DNA of 64,000 nucleotides from Sphingomonas glaciei (lineage in GTDB: Bacteria; Pseudomonadota; Alphaproteobacteria; Sphingomonadales; Sphingomonadaceae). Each line of letters starts with the position of its first letter. The stretch's first letter is position 1. The stretch is taken from the NCBI RefSeq assembly GCF_023380025.1, contig NZ_CP097253.1:186001-250000 (forward strand), written 5' to 3'. Below are positions 10,499-18,276 of the stretch, piece by piece. The position numbers and the translations under genes are program-made. The notes under the pieces are model-generated. The model saw only the letters and a program-made list of their open reading frames with translations, made no database searches and was not told the DNA's origin.

Positions 10499-10575
10499 GC
10501 GCCCGTAGCTCAGCTGGATAGAGCATCAGACTACGAATCTGAGGGTCGGACGTTCGAATCGTTCCGGGCGCGCCA
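10499..10575 (+). tRNA. tRNA-Arg (ACG)
   Basis: A 77-nt cloverleaf including the encoded CCA. Acceptor GCGCCCG pairs with CGGGCGC, the D-stem is GCTC/GAGC, and the anticodon stem TCAGA/TCTGA carries loop CTACGAA, giving anticodon ACG. The T-arm is GGACG-TTCGAAT-CGTTC with one G-T pair. Its last 46 bases are repeated exactly at 19727-19772, so this gene was the integration target of the element to its right and was kept intact. Confidence 0.97.
10530..10575 (+). repeat. Left attachment site (inside tRNA-Arg)
   Basis: 46-bp direct repeat, exact copy at 19727-19772, covering the anticodon loop to the CCA end of tRNA-Arg. Sequence flanking the two copies differs immediately outside. It marks the left end of an approximately 9.2-kb integrated element. 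Confidence 0.9.
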
Positions 10576-10951
10576 ATTTTCCTTAGCAAATACAAGCACT
10601 TGGTGGTGGCCCTTGCGGGTGCCGCCGAGCCTCTGCCCACGTGTTCTACCGTAAGTCTAACGAATCATGTTGGTGCCTTGCTAAGCCGCACCGGGGAAGC
10701 GTCAGCATCTTACCCATGGCGCGCGAGCTTAGGTCTTTATGGGATGAAAGCTTACATGGTGGCGCCACTTAGATCGACGCTGAACAGTGGCCAGGCGACT
10801 ATCCACTAGCTCAGGCAAAGAATAGATTCGTCACTTAAACGTCACATAATCGCGGGCGGTTAACTATATTTTTAAACCATGGGAACGTTCGTCACTGCCC
10901 GGAGTCGTGCTTACCACAGGGGCCAACGTGTAACGCGTAAGGACGATCGCT
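10576..10951. other. Intergenic, no gene seen
   Basis: 376 bp between tRNA-Arg and the first element gene. Short ORFs are present, but none has a convincing start or composition. The AT-rich stretch GGTTAACTATATTTTTAAA at about 10858-10876 is a plausible promoter region for the following gene. Confidence 0.5.
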
Positions 10952-11611
10952 ATGAAGACGCTGATGACCCTGGCCGCAGCAGGAGCGGCCCTCGCTCTTG
11001 CCACTCCGGCAAGCGCTGCCATTATCGTCACGCCGTCTCCGGGCGCCGTGCAGCCTGACGAGAACGTACTTTCCACGACCAACATGACCGGCACCACGGT
11101 TATGGGAACCACGAACCAGACCCGAACCTCGGTAAGTGTTCGGTCGGGTGCGCCGCTTGCCGGGACGGAAACTCTCTCATCGATGGACTCAAACGGCCAG
11201 GCTCGTTTCGCCGCAACTGACGGGTCCTTGGATGCCGCTACGATATTTCTAACGGGTGGTGGCTCATTCACCTCGGCAGAATTTAACCTCTTCAACGCTC
11301 TGGCCGGCACCACTTCGGTGACCATCTTCGTCAATGGGGTTGCCACTACGAGCAGTCCATTTTTGCTCGGCAATGGCCAGAACTTCTTTGGCTTTCAAGC
11401 AACCGCCGGCGATCGCATCACTTCCATCGGATTTGACACGAACGGCACGGGCGTCGTTGATCTTCGGCAGGTCCGTCTCGGTGGTGTGACCATGACCGCT
11501 GTTCCAGAACCCGGAACCTGGGCAATGATGTTGCTCGGCTTTGGCGCAATCGGGGCGAGCATGCGTCGTAATCGTCGTCGCAGCACGGCCAAGTTGATGC
11601 AGATGGCTTAA
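10952..11611 (+). CDS. PEPxxWA-CTERM sorting-domain protein (element copy)
   Basis: 219 residues: a signal peptide with cleavage near ATPASA-A, a Thr/Gly/Asn-rich secreted domain, and a C-terminal sorting signal VPEPGTWAMMLLGFGAIGA followed by a basic MRRNRRR cluster. This tripartite tail is processed by exosortase systems for surface or EPS-associated delivery. It is clearly homologous to the protein at 19928-20581 just outside the element, sharing the NGQAR, GGSF..EFNLF and SIGF patterns. It is monocistronic, with a strong terminator 26 bp downstream. Exosortase-A-associated genes are at 42-45 kb. Confidence 0.9.
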   Translation: MKTLMTLAAAGAALALATPASAAIIVTPSPGAVQPDENVLSTTNMTGTTVMGTTNQTRTSVSVRSGAPLAGTETLSSMDSNGQARFAATDGSLDAATIFLTGGGSFTSAEFNLFNALAGTTSVTIFVNGVATTSSPFLLGNGQNFFGFQATAGDRITSIGFDTNGTGVVDLRQVRLGGVTMTAVPEPGTWAMMLLGFGAIGASMRRNRRRSTAKLMQMA

Positions 11612-11637
11612 GGCATCTAGAGACTTCAGTTTTGCAG

Positions 11638-11672
11638 AAGGGACTCAGCTAATGCTGGGTCCCTTCTTTGTT
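11638..11672 (+). terminator. Rho-independent terminator
   Basis: 12-bp stem AAGGGACTCAGC / GCTGGGTCCCTT with one G-T pair and a TAAT loop, then CTTTGTTG. It ends the PEPxxWA-CTERM transcript. Confidence 0.85.
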
Positions 11673-11704
11673 GTGGCCACAAGTGCTGGGACCCTCGTCA
11701 GCCG

Positions 11705-12043
11705 TTAGCTAACGTGTACGTCGTCCCTCCTTCGGCAGCCCCATTCGCCCGAGCACAGCCTAAGCCTGACCACATCAGCGCTGAAGAACGGCTTGCGGCA
11801 ACGCATACAGCGAAGCCAGCCGACACGCCTCACCATACGCGGCGGGTTGTGATCATGGTCCAGCACTACCTCCCTGCGCTTTCCACGGTCGTCCGGCCAT
11901 TCCTGCGGCTCAGAGAACCCTAGCCGGTCCGGACGGGGCTCAGTGGCAGGACGGGGCGCGGGGGCAGCCCTGGGCGGCGTTGGCGGCTTGGTAGGGACCA
12001 CCCCATTGCGCCAGTTGGCTAACCATTCTGGGACGGCGTTCAC
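11705..12043 (-). CDS. Small hypothetical protein with zinc-ribbon-like cysteines
   Basis: 112 residues from a GTG that overlaps the upstream stop (GTGA) with GGGAAG as Shine-Dalgarno. The N-terminal half is Pro/Arg-rich and probably disordered. The C-terminal half has LRCMRCRKPFFSAD with later cysteines, resembling a small zinc ribbon. It is the last gene of the leftward operon that starts at 14131. No function is recognised. Confidence 0.6.
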   Translation of the reverse strand: MNAVPEWLANWRNGVVPTKPPTPPRAAPAPRPATEPRPDRLGFSEPQEWPDDRGKRREVVLDHDHNPPRMVRRVGWLRCMRCRKPFFSADVVRLRLCSGEWGCRRRDDVHVS

Positions 12044-12252
12044 CTTCCCAACTCCCAGTGTCCGTCGCGCTCCCAGCGGGCGAAGCAATGCACAACCATG
12101 CGGACCTCAGTGCCGAACTCGCCCGCGACAACCTTAGCCTCCGCCCAAGCCGCGAAGGCATCGAAGCTGCCCCACTCGCGTACGAACGGTGAGCCGGGAG
12201 CCCGCGCTGCTTCCAAACGCCGGACACGCGCAAGCATGGATCGGGCGGACAC
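12040..12252 (-). CDS. Small hypothetical protein
   Basis: 70 residues from GTG 12252, which has AGGGG eight bases upstream; an ATG at 12237 lacks one. The sequence is charged and helical, and its C-terminal part FDAFAAWAEAKVVAGEFGTE looks like a compact folded domain. It starts 4 bp after the previous gene and overlaps the next by 4 bp, so it is translated as part of the operon. No family is recognised. Confidence 0.55.
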   Translation of the reverse strand: MSARSMLARVRRLEAARAPGSPFVREWGSFDAFAAWAEAKVVAGEFGTEVRMVVHCFARWERDGHWELGR

Positions 12253-12256
12253 GTGG

Positions 12257-12451
12257 TCAGCCCCTGGTGGCTTTGCCGAGGCGTAGTGCAAGAGCGAAGT
12301 TGTGCGCTGCGTACAGCCGCGCATACTCGGCTTCTGCTACGTGTCGGCGCTGCAAGCCCTCTTCGATCTCGCGCTGACGGACAATCTCGGCTGCGCGACG
12401 TACCTTAAGGGGGTCGTCAGCTAGGCGGGCGTTTTCGGGATTGTGGGTCAC
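12257..12451 (-). CDS. Small hypothetical protein
   Basis: 64 residues starting at a GTG that overlaps the upstream stop (GTGA), with GAAGG in Shine-Dalgarno position. Mostly one charged amphipathic helix (VRRAAEIVRQREIEEGLQRR), suggesting a coiled-coil or DNA/protein-binding accessory protein. The gene was chosen on coupling and composition, not homology. Confidence 0.5.
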   Translation of the reverse strand: MTHNPENARLADDPLKVRRAAEIVRQREIEEGLQRRHVAEAEYARLYAAHNFALALRLGKATRG

Positions 12452-12855
12452 AGGCGGATCACCTTCAGTTCGAGGAGCTGGTCGTAGGCGTCTGCCCGCA
12501 AGTCTGGGTCGTCGCAGTCGCGCATAACCTCCGCGAGCCGGGCAACAATCATGCGGCGCAGTTCCCCACGCTCTTGATCGGTCAGCCGCTCGACAGCCCG
12601 CTTCATGCGTTCGGTCTTCAATGCGTCCTGTATCCGGAGCGGGACCACGTAGAGCGGGAACCGCATGTACTCGGCCATGCTCACCGCCCACTCAATGGTG
12701 CGCTGGTATTCGGCGATGGGCTCTATGGGTCCCTCAAAGCCGACCATGTGGCGACCATCCTCATGGGGACCGTGCCATACGACTTGGACGAACAGGTCGT
12801 CGGCTTCGGGCTCGTCGGCGACGACCTTGTTGTTTGCAGTCTTGTAGACGGGCAT
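12448..12855 (-). CDS. Hypothetical protein of the element operon
   Basis: 135 residues, ATG with a strong AAGGAGG seven bases upstream; the start shares one base with the upstream stop (TGATG). An N-terminal beta-rich part (FVQVVWHGPHEDGRHMVGFEG) is followed by helices rich in Arg/Glu. It does not match a family I know. The tight coupling implies co-expression with the DUF5681-like gene. Confidence 0.65.
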   Translation of the reverse strand: MPVYKTANNKVVADEPEADDLFVQVVWHGPHEDGRHMVGFEGPIEPIAEYQRTIEWAVSMAEYMRFPLYVVPLRIQDALKTERMKRAVERLTDQERGELRRMIVARLAEVMRDCDDPDLRADAYDQLLELKVIRL

Positions 12856-13356
12856 CAGCGTGCCTCCTTCTGCTCGAGCGCTGCAACGCGCTCCTCCAAG
12901 TTTTCGACTGCCCGCACGTCCGCCAGCGCCCGGACGGCCTCGATCAGCTGCTTGCCCAGGTCCACGGGCACCGAGCCCTCAGCCATGGCCGCAAGGATTG
13001 CCTCGACCTGCTGCGACGTGCTGGCCTGCGGGTTGAAGTTGAACTCCACTGCGGGAGCCTCGGGCCGGAGCGCTGGGGCGATGCGGGAGGAGCACCAACG
13101 ACGCGGCCTGTAGGTCGCCGTCCTTTGCGGCGGCTGTGACCACACGGGCGATCTCCACGCCCTCGTCCATCAGAGCGCGGGTGATCTTCGTGCGCGGATC
13201 AGGTCGACCGGGAGGGCGTCCAGCCGGGTTGCCGCTTTGGCCTTTAACCCACCGTCCAGCGCGTTCCGGAGCGGTTGTGGGTGTCTGGACCGGCGCGGAC
13301 GGTATCGGCGCGGACGGCGGCCCGGTGAGCCACGGTGGGGGTATATGCTGGGTCAC
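12855..13356 (-). pseudogene. DUF5681-like gene split by a one-base frameshift
   Basis: The first half starts at GTG 13356 and contains the family signature WVKGQSGNPAGRPPGRPD, then AAAKDGDLQAASLVL. At about 13088-13092 the homology jumps one frame to RIAPALRPEAPAVEF and continues to EERVAALEQKEAR, stopping at 12855. Removing one C from the CTCCTCCC run would restore a single ~165-residue protein. DUF5681 proteins occur in phages and mobile elements, often near terminase genes. This may be a pseudogene, a programmed frameshift or a sequence error. Unless rescued, the first frame runs out of homology and ends at 12979. Confidence 0.7.
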
Positions 13357-13390
13357 AGGGTGTCCTGTTCTTTTCAGTTGGAGATCAGGC

Positions 13391-14131
13391 TTACGCCGTG
13401 GGCTCGATCTTGAGCGCGGCCAGCGCCTGCTCGTTTGCCCGCTGGAGGTGGGCCACGACGCCGGGCTGCTCACCGATAGCTTTGGCAAACTGCGCCCGTA
13501 GAATTGGAGCAGCGGCGTGGAGCCGCTTCTCGAACTTGCGCATGACGTCCAGCCGCCGCACCAAGTCAGGGCGCTTCTGCGTGTGGTACTCGCGAAGGAA
13601 GTAGTCTTGGTCGAGCTTGGTCAGCCCGCTGAGGAAACTCTGAGCGCCAAGAATTGCCAGCAGCGTGGCTTCGTCGCCCTGTTCGAACGCTTGCCGCATG
13701 AAGGCTTCGCGTTCCTTGCGCTGTAGGCCACGAACGTAAGCGCGAACCTCACCATTAAGTGAGCCCAAGCCCGCCTGCTCGCGCAGTGGCTCCATGAGTT
13801 GCTTCTCGGTGTGCTCGATGTTGGCTGCAAGGTCCCGCGCCGCCTTATCGAAGCGACCGAGAACGCGGTCGCGGTGCTTCTCGGCTTCCTTGGCGACAAT
13901 GACCACGGCACCCTCTTTGGTCACAGCAGGGTTCGCCAGCCAAAGCTCTCGAAGATCGTGGACTTTTCCGAGGGTGACGTATGCGTCGTTGAAGGCGTTC
14001 ACCACGCTACCCACAAATTGGGCGGTCTCGTCATTGTAGCCCTCGTCCAGACGCAAGTTCTCTGGGTCCAAGCTCACGCTGACTCTAACGTCGATATTGT
14101 CGGCCACTTTAGGTGCTCCAAGGCTGATCAT
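13391..14131 (-). CDS. Hypothetical protein, first gene of the element operon
   Basis: 246 residues beginning MISLGAPKVADNIDVRVSV. After a short beta-rich N-terminus the protein is almost all helix, with heptad-like stretches around AARDLAANIEHTEKQLMEPL and a basic C-terminus. It shows no signal peptide, membrane segment or recognised motif. It leads the leftward operon and is separated from the DUF5681-like start by 34 bp. A phage-type structural or regulatory role is possible but unsupported. Confidence 0.65.
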   Translation of the reverse strand: MISLGAPKVADNIDVRVSVSLDPENLRLDEGYNDETAQFVGSVVNAFNDAYVTLGKVHDLRELWLANPAVTKEGAVVIVAKEAEKHRDRVLGRFDKAARDLAANIEHTEKQLMEPLREQAGLGSLNGEVRAYVRGLQRKEREAFMRQAFEQGDEATLLAILGAQSFLSGLTKLDQDYFLREYHTQKRPDLVRRLDVMRKFEKRLHAAAPILRAQFAKAIGEQPGVVAHLQRANEQALAALKIEPTA

Positions 14132-14344
14132 GTTCGGTATGTGTTAGAAACCTACCGCAGCCCTTTGAGTCAGTGCTCCTGTTATTTTGGTTTTTCTTTG
14201 TGTTATCCGTGTCTTACATCAACTCTACGGCGTCTAAGCTGTGTCGCCACCGCTGATTGCGTATCTGTGGGGCGGCTATTCGGCGGCTATGACCACGCTT
14301 GTCCGGGGGGTTCCGTTTTGTCGTCGCAGCCCTATCGTTGAGGA
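14132..14344. promoter_or_regulatory. Divergent promoter region
   Basis: 213-bp gap between the leftward operon and the rightward TIR gene. It contains GTGTTAGAAACCTACCG at 14141-14157, which is related to CCTACCGTATTTCTAACAC just upstream of the integrase (19591-19609, opposite strand). A shared regulator operator is possible. Confidence 0.4.
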
Positions 14345-15049
14345 ATGCGCGCAACCGAACGGATGGACCTGCTGGAGAAGATCGGCACCGAGCTTCAGCG
14401 CCGTTACACATTTTCCGAGATCGATGTCTTCTTACGGGCGCTCGACATAAGCACGATGCACTTCGACTACGGCAGCAGCAAGCGCATCTACGTCAAACAG
14501 GTCTTGGGTGACGTGTCCGAAAAAGACCTCCTCCATGTAGCTGACGAATTGGGTCTGTTTAATGCTTCAGCTGGGAATTCAGGCGTGAGCGAGCCGCCCG
14601 CGAACTGGAAGGACACGAAAGACTTCCGGCTCTTCATCTCGCACCTCAGCGCCGACAAGCTAATTGCCACACGGTTAAAGGACGCTCTGTCACTTTACGA
14701 CATCGCCGGGTTTGTGGCGCACGAAGACATACAGCCTACGCTCGCTTGGCAAGACGAGATAGAGCGGGCGTTACAGACCATGGACGCGATGGTGGCGGTT
14801 CACACGCCGGGCTTCTCCAAATCGTACTGGACGCAGCAGGAAGTCGGGTTCGCCCTGGGCCGCAGCACCAAGGTGATCTCCTTTAAGTATGGGGAGGATC
14901 CAACAGGCTTCATTGGCAAGCACCAAGCGTTGCCCCGCCGCAGTCGGACTGCCGAGCAAATCGCGAAAGAGATCGACAGCTTGCTTGAGGCGGACACCCG
15001 CACTGCGCCGCGACTACAGGAGGCGAGGGACCACGGTGTACCCTTCTGA
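14345..15049 (+). CDS. TIR-domain protein, candidate defence effector
   Basis: 234 residues. The C-terminal two-thirds (about 94-190) is a TIR domain: FRLFISHLSADK, a DI.PT..W..EIE.AL segment, MDAMVAVHTPGF and SYWTQQEVGFALGR. Glu166 in the S-x-W-xx-x-E position matches the catalytic Glu of NAD-cleaving TIRs. The N-terminal ~75 residues (LLEKIGTELQRRYTFSEIDVFLRAL) form a separate small domain of the kind that precedes effectors in bacterial conflict proteins. GAGGA precedes the ATG. It stands alone, divergent from the operon, inside the integrated element. NADase activity is inferred. Confidence 0.8.
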   Translation: MRATERMDLLEKIGTELQRRYTFSEIDVFLRALDISTMHFDYGSSKRIYVKQVLGDVSEKDLLHVADELGLFNASAGNSGVSEPPANWKDTKDFRLFISHLSADKLIATRLKDALSLYDIAGFVAHEDIQPTLAWQDEIERALQTMDAMVAVHTPGFSKSYWTQQEVGFALGRSTKVISFKYGEDPTGFIGKHQALPRRSRTAEQIAKEIDSLLEADTRTAPRLQEARDHGVPF

Positions 15050-15424
15050 TGACCACGGTGCTGCGCCCGGTTAGTTGCGCCTAGGCCATCGTCGCTAAAG
15101 TCGCCAACCGTAGCGGGGGTTAGCGACGGCAAGAACGTGGGTTTTCTGTGGCTGGTGAGCTATCGTCGCTATCGTCGCGGTTTTGAGGTGTTGGGGGGCT
15201 TGGACTGGTATCTCCTCCGCCACGGGAGGAGGAGATACCTATTCTTTGACACGACCAGCGACTCTCCAATGGTGACTTTCACCGTCCACGGCCCTGTTTA
15301 GCCCGCGACGATAGCGACGATGACCGGAAAAGACCGGTATTCTGTGGTTAGTGCCAGCGACGATCGTAGCGACGATCCCGAAAACCGTAGCGACGATTAG
15401 CGACGATTAGCCCCCGGATTTGCA
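15050..15424. repeat. Iteron-like GCGACGAT array around a hairpin
   Basis: 375-bp convergent intergenic region. ATCGTCGC occurs at 15088, 15162 and 15171, and its inverse GCGACGAT at 15305, 15314, 15357, 15369, 15390 and 15400, often flanked by TA. Between the two groups lies a perfect 12-bp inverted repeat. No gene is seen. The symmetric layout next to the DUF3987 gene resembles a replication origin or a multi-site operator. Confidence 0.7.
15207..15239. repeat. Perfect 12-bp inverted repeat
   Basis: GGTATCTCCTCC, a 9-nt spacer, then GGAGGAGATACC. It is followed by TATTCTTTG, so it could serve as a terminator for the TIR gene, or as the central hairpin of the repeat array. Confidence 0.75.
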
Positions 15425-17089
15425 TCACTGCATGTACTCTCGCAGGACCTCGGAGCGCAATATTATGTCCCGGCCCTTTTTTCCCGTCCGCCCTTGCACA
15501 AGTACTCTGTGGTGATCGGCAAGAATGTCTACCGCGTCTTCTAAACGCCCTGTCCGAGCCTTTCGCAATTGGCTCGGCCCAGTCCGTCTTATCTGGTTGA
15601 CGGAGATGACGAGGCTTTGATCCGTACCGGCACGCGCCCGCTTCTTAGTTTCCTTCACCAACCATTCTTCGAGCATCTGAGCGTCTGCAATCTCCGGAGC
15701 CGCCGCGGCTTTACCGCAGAAGCGGACTGCCTCGTCGAGATACCAGCGCATCAAGGCACAAGCACCCAACACGCTGTCGCGGGCTATGGGGTGGCTAGGG
15801 CCGTTGGCGAAGACGTGAAAGCAGCAGGCAAGTCGAGCGGCGTTATCGGCTGCCTTGCTCGCAACGTCGCGAATGCTGCCGTACTCGTCTTCGTAGTTAA
15901 GCTTCTCCTCCACCTCGTCGTAGAAGGCGATCCAAGACTTCTGAGCGTCGGCGTCGAAGGCCAGCATCTGTGTCTCTAGCCGGTCGTACTCGTCGAACTC
16001 GGCTTCAATGGACAACAGCGTGGTCATTCTCTGGCAGAAAGCTGCCAAGGCGGGTCGGGCCGCTGGAGGCTCCTTGTACATGCGGGTGCCCTGGGTAGTT
16101 TCGGGCTGGCAGAACAGGAACCGGGCAAAGTAGCCGATGCCCCTCGCTAGCCCCCCTGTCTTGTCTACGAAGTTTTGCAGCACCGAGGGTTGCACTTGAA
16201 GGCCCATCGTCACCCTCATGCCCTCGACCCTTACTTCCCCTGCGCCCACAGTGCTCTTGTCTATAACTCCGCCGTCCCACATCTCGTTTGCAAGCGCGAG
16301 GTTAGCGGTGACCGATTCCGCTTTCATGCTATGCGAACCGAAGATTGTGCCCGCTTCGGCGCTAGCGATTGTAGCAACTGGATATTTATCGAGAGCGGCA
16401 ATCAACGCTTCGGTGGTGTCGTTTTTCCGCAGAACACGGACTAATTGCGGCTCCGTAGGCCTTCCGAGAGCGTGCGACGTTCGCGGGTCGATTTCGAAGT
16501 TCTGCGGGTTGATGAAACCGGAGGTGATGTTGGCCTGCAGCTCCTCACCCTGCTTCTCCCAATCTTCTAGCTGCGCTTTGTATTCAGCGCGCCGCCTGCT
16601 GTAGAGCTTGCGTTGTTCAGCTTCCCAGTCCCGCACGGGCTGGATAAAAATGCTATCTACTGTCGACTTGCGTTCACCGCTCTCTGCAACCGTGAGCAAG
16701 TAGAGCGTGGCGGGGCCGGAGAGGGCGGAGTCCCGGCGAACGCCAAAACCCGTCTGGACGGCTGTTGAGACCGCTGTCAGCGCGCATGCGGCGACCATTG
16801 CAACGGGCGGCTGCACGTAGCTTGCGACTTCCTCGACGGCGTCGCGGATCAGTGCAGGTATTTCCCAGAGCGGATACGGCTCCGGTTGCATCTCCTCGCA
16901 AAGCGGTCGCGGCTTGGGTAGGCGGCGTTCGTCGATGTCATTGGCACCGAAGTCTGCGAAATCAACCATGTCGAACACTCCGTCCTTGAGGGAGTGGTTG
17001 CATGGGCTGTCCAGCGCAAAAGCTTGGGGGTATAGGTTCCATTGTTGAGGTTGCTTCCTAAGAAGCGGTGGAGTGTGGTTAGCGTCCAC
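15425..17089 (-). CDS. DUF3987 (YfjI-like) replication-type ATPase
   Basis: 554 residues of the DUF3987 family found in plasmids, prophages and integrative elements, usually beside primases. The nucleotide-binding loop is AESGERKST (residues 135-143), preceded by ALTAVSTAVQTGFGVRRD. Family-like segments follow at FGSHSMKAES and LQVQPSVLQNFV, and the C-terminus looks like a winged helix (SLVISVNQIRRTGPSQLR). Residues 1-40 are weakly conserved in character, so an ATG at residue 41 (nt 16969) is an alternative start. Inferred role: helicase/ATPase for element replication, acting with the repeat array downstream. Confidence 0.8.
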   Translation of the reverse strand: MDANHTPPLLRKQPQQWNLYPQAFALDSPCNHSLKDGVFDMVDFADFGANDIDERRLPKPRPLCEEMQPEPYPLWEIPALIRDAVEEVASYVQPPVAMVAACALTAVSTAVQTGFGVRRDSALSGPATLYLLTVAESGERKSTVDSIFIQPVRDWEAEQRKLYSRRRAEYKAQLEDWEKQGEELQANITSGFINPQNFEIDPRTSHALGRPTEPQLVRVLRKNDTTEALIAALDKYPVATIASAEAGTIFGSHSMKAESVTANLALANEMWDGGVIDKSTVGAGEVRVEGMRVTMGLQVQPSVLQNFVDKTGGLARGIGYFARFLFCQPETTQGTRMYKEPPAARPALAAFCQRMTTLLSIEAEFDEYDRLETQMLAFDADAQKSWIAFYDEVEEKLNYEDEYGSIRDVASKAADNAARLACCFHVFANGPSHPIARDSVLGACALMRWYLDEAVRFCGKAAAAPEIADAQMLEEWLVKETKKRARAGTDQSLVISVNQIRRTGPSQLRKARTGRLEDAVDILADHHRVLVQGRTGKKGRDIILRSEVLREYMQ

Positions 17090-17213
17090 TCCGCCGCTTT
17101 TTCTTTGAGCTATGTGAGAACTACGGTCGAAGACTTGCCGTGAGCAGACATAAGTCGCTCATCAGACTCACCTTTTCGGGCCTGTCCGTCACGTATCGGA
17201 TTTGTGGGGCGGC

Positions 17214-17468
17214 TTAGGCCGCAACCGTCTCGCTGGTGCTGCGCTTCGCGCCCGAGGCGATCCACGCGAGCAGGTCCTTCTCAGCGTACCAGACCCGGCG
17301 AGTACCAGGCGGGCTGAAGAAGCGCGGACCCTCACCACGTAGGCGGTACTGGGCCATGGTGCCGGGGTGAATACGGAGCACTTCGGCTGCTTCCTCACTG
17401 TCGAGTGGGCGGCCTTTGGGCTGGTAGGCGAACAGTTCACAAAGTTCTTCGAAGGATTGCTGGGGCAC
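17214..17468 (-). CDS. Excisionase / AlpA-like helix-turn-helix protein
   Basis: 84 residues with a MerR-like DNA-binding domain: LDSEEAAEVLRIHPGTMAQYRLRGEGPRFF, then the wing RRVWYAEKDLLAWI. The size and fold match excisionases or AlpA-type regulators that control integrase and element genes. It precedes the DUF3987 gene on the same strand with a 124-bp gap. Likely targets are the integrase region or its own promoter. Confidence 0.8.
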   Translation of the reverse strand: MPQQSFEELCELFAYQPKGRPLDSEEAAEVLRIHPGTMAQYRLRGEGPRFFSPPGTRRVWYAEKDLLAWIASGAKRSTSETVAA

Positions 17469-17787
17469 GGTGAGCCCTTTCGACGAGTATGTCCCGACCG
17501 TTACTCGGGTACATCACCGGGACCGCCGCAGACGTGCCGCGAACAGTGGAGCTTACCAGACCCTCCTAACGCCTGGTACTACCGGGACCAGTGATCAGAG
17601 ACCTTGCTGGCACCCAAACTATGCCAAGTTGTTTTTGGTAGCACAACGCTATCTGTTATATCGGGTCGGCTACGCTTACTGGAAGTTGCCTGTTCTCTAC
17701 AGCATCACTTCTAAGCGCCGCCTCTGTGGGGACCGCCCGCGCTCTTCCAATCTGATGCAGGGTATGTATGGTTGAACTATACACACC
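17469..17787. promoter_or_regulatory. Divergent regulatory region with palindrome
   Basis: 319 bp with no gene seen. The near-perfect palindrome GTATGGTTGAACTATAC (17766-17782) ends five bases before the next ATG, where a bound protein would block initiation of that gene. Confidence 0.45.
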
Positions 17788-18276
17788 ATGCATCCCGCTC
17801 CGCCGACACGTCCGAAGCCACGCCCTGGCGCTCTGCCGATGCTTCCGGCGAGCGAGCCCGCGCCTGATCGCATCGCAATCACTGCGCAGTCTGCACCACC
17901 GCCCTTTGCCACTGACAGAGAGGTTGATCGGTCCCACGCCGAAGCGCCCATTGAAGCAGCGGCAAGCAAGTTGCAGACGGCTCGGAAAAAGGCGGACCAG
18001 CTAGGAGCAGCGCTGCGAAGCGAAGCCTTCGACGATTGGGTTCGTCGATGCCTTCTTTCGGCGGAACGGCCTTCTGAGTGGACCCGTGCATCAGAGCTCT
18101 ACGAAAGCTACCTGCGGCATGTGGTTAGGTACGGGAGCAATCGGGCGGCACGAGGACTCTCCCGAGAGGTCGCGGCTACGGAGACCCGCTTCGGTAGGAT
18201 GCTTGGATCGATCTCGGCCAAGACGCGGCGGGCCAAGGGATGGTACTACCCGCTCCGCATCAAGAAGGGTGCCTAG
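17788..18276 (+). CDS. Primase C-terminal winged-helix-like protein
   Basis: 162 residues. The N-terminal ~60 residues are Pro-rich and probably disordered. From about residue 80 the sequence VRRCLLSAERPSEWTRASELYESYLRHV...ETRFGRMLGSI...GWYYPLRI follows the winged-helix pattern at the C-terminus of D5/P4-type phage primase-helicases, but no primase or helicase domain is attached. It may be a split-off DNA-binding module working with the DUF3987 ATPase. Its stop overlaps the integrase stop by 4 bp. Confidence 0.65.
   Translation: MHPAPPTRPKPRPGALPMLPASEPAPDRIAITAQSAPPPFATDREVDRSHAEAPIEAAASKLQTARKKADQLGAALRSEAFDDWVRRCLLSAERPSEWTRASELYESYLRHVVRYGSNRAARGLSREVAATETRFGRMLGSISAKTRRAKGWYYPLRIKKGA

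Noticed and set aside
10600..10809. Short ORF after tRNA-Arg
   Set aside because: No ribosome-binding site, no family resemblance, composition like non-coding sequence.
15088..15407. Possible CRISPR array
   Set aside because: Repeat unit of 8-10 bp, irregular spacing, both orientations, and no cas genes.
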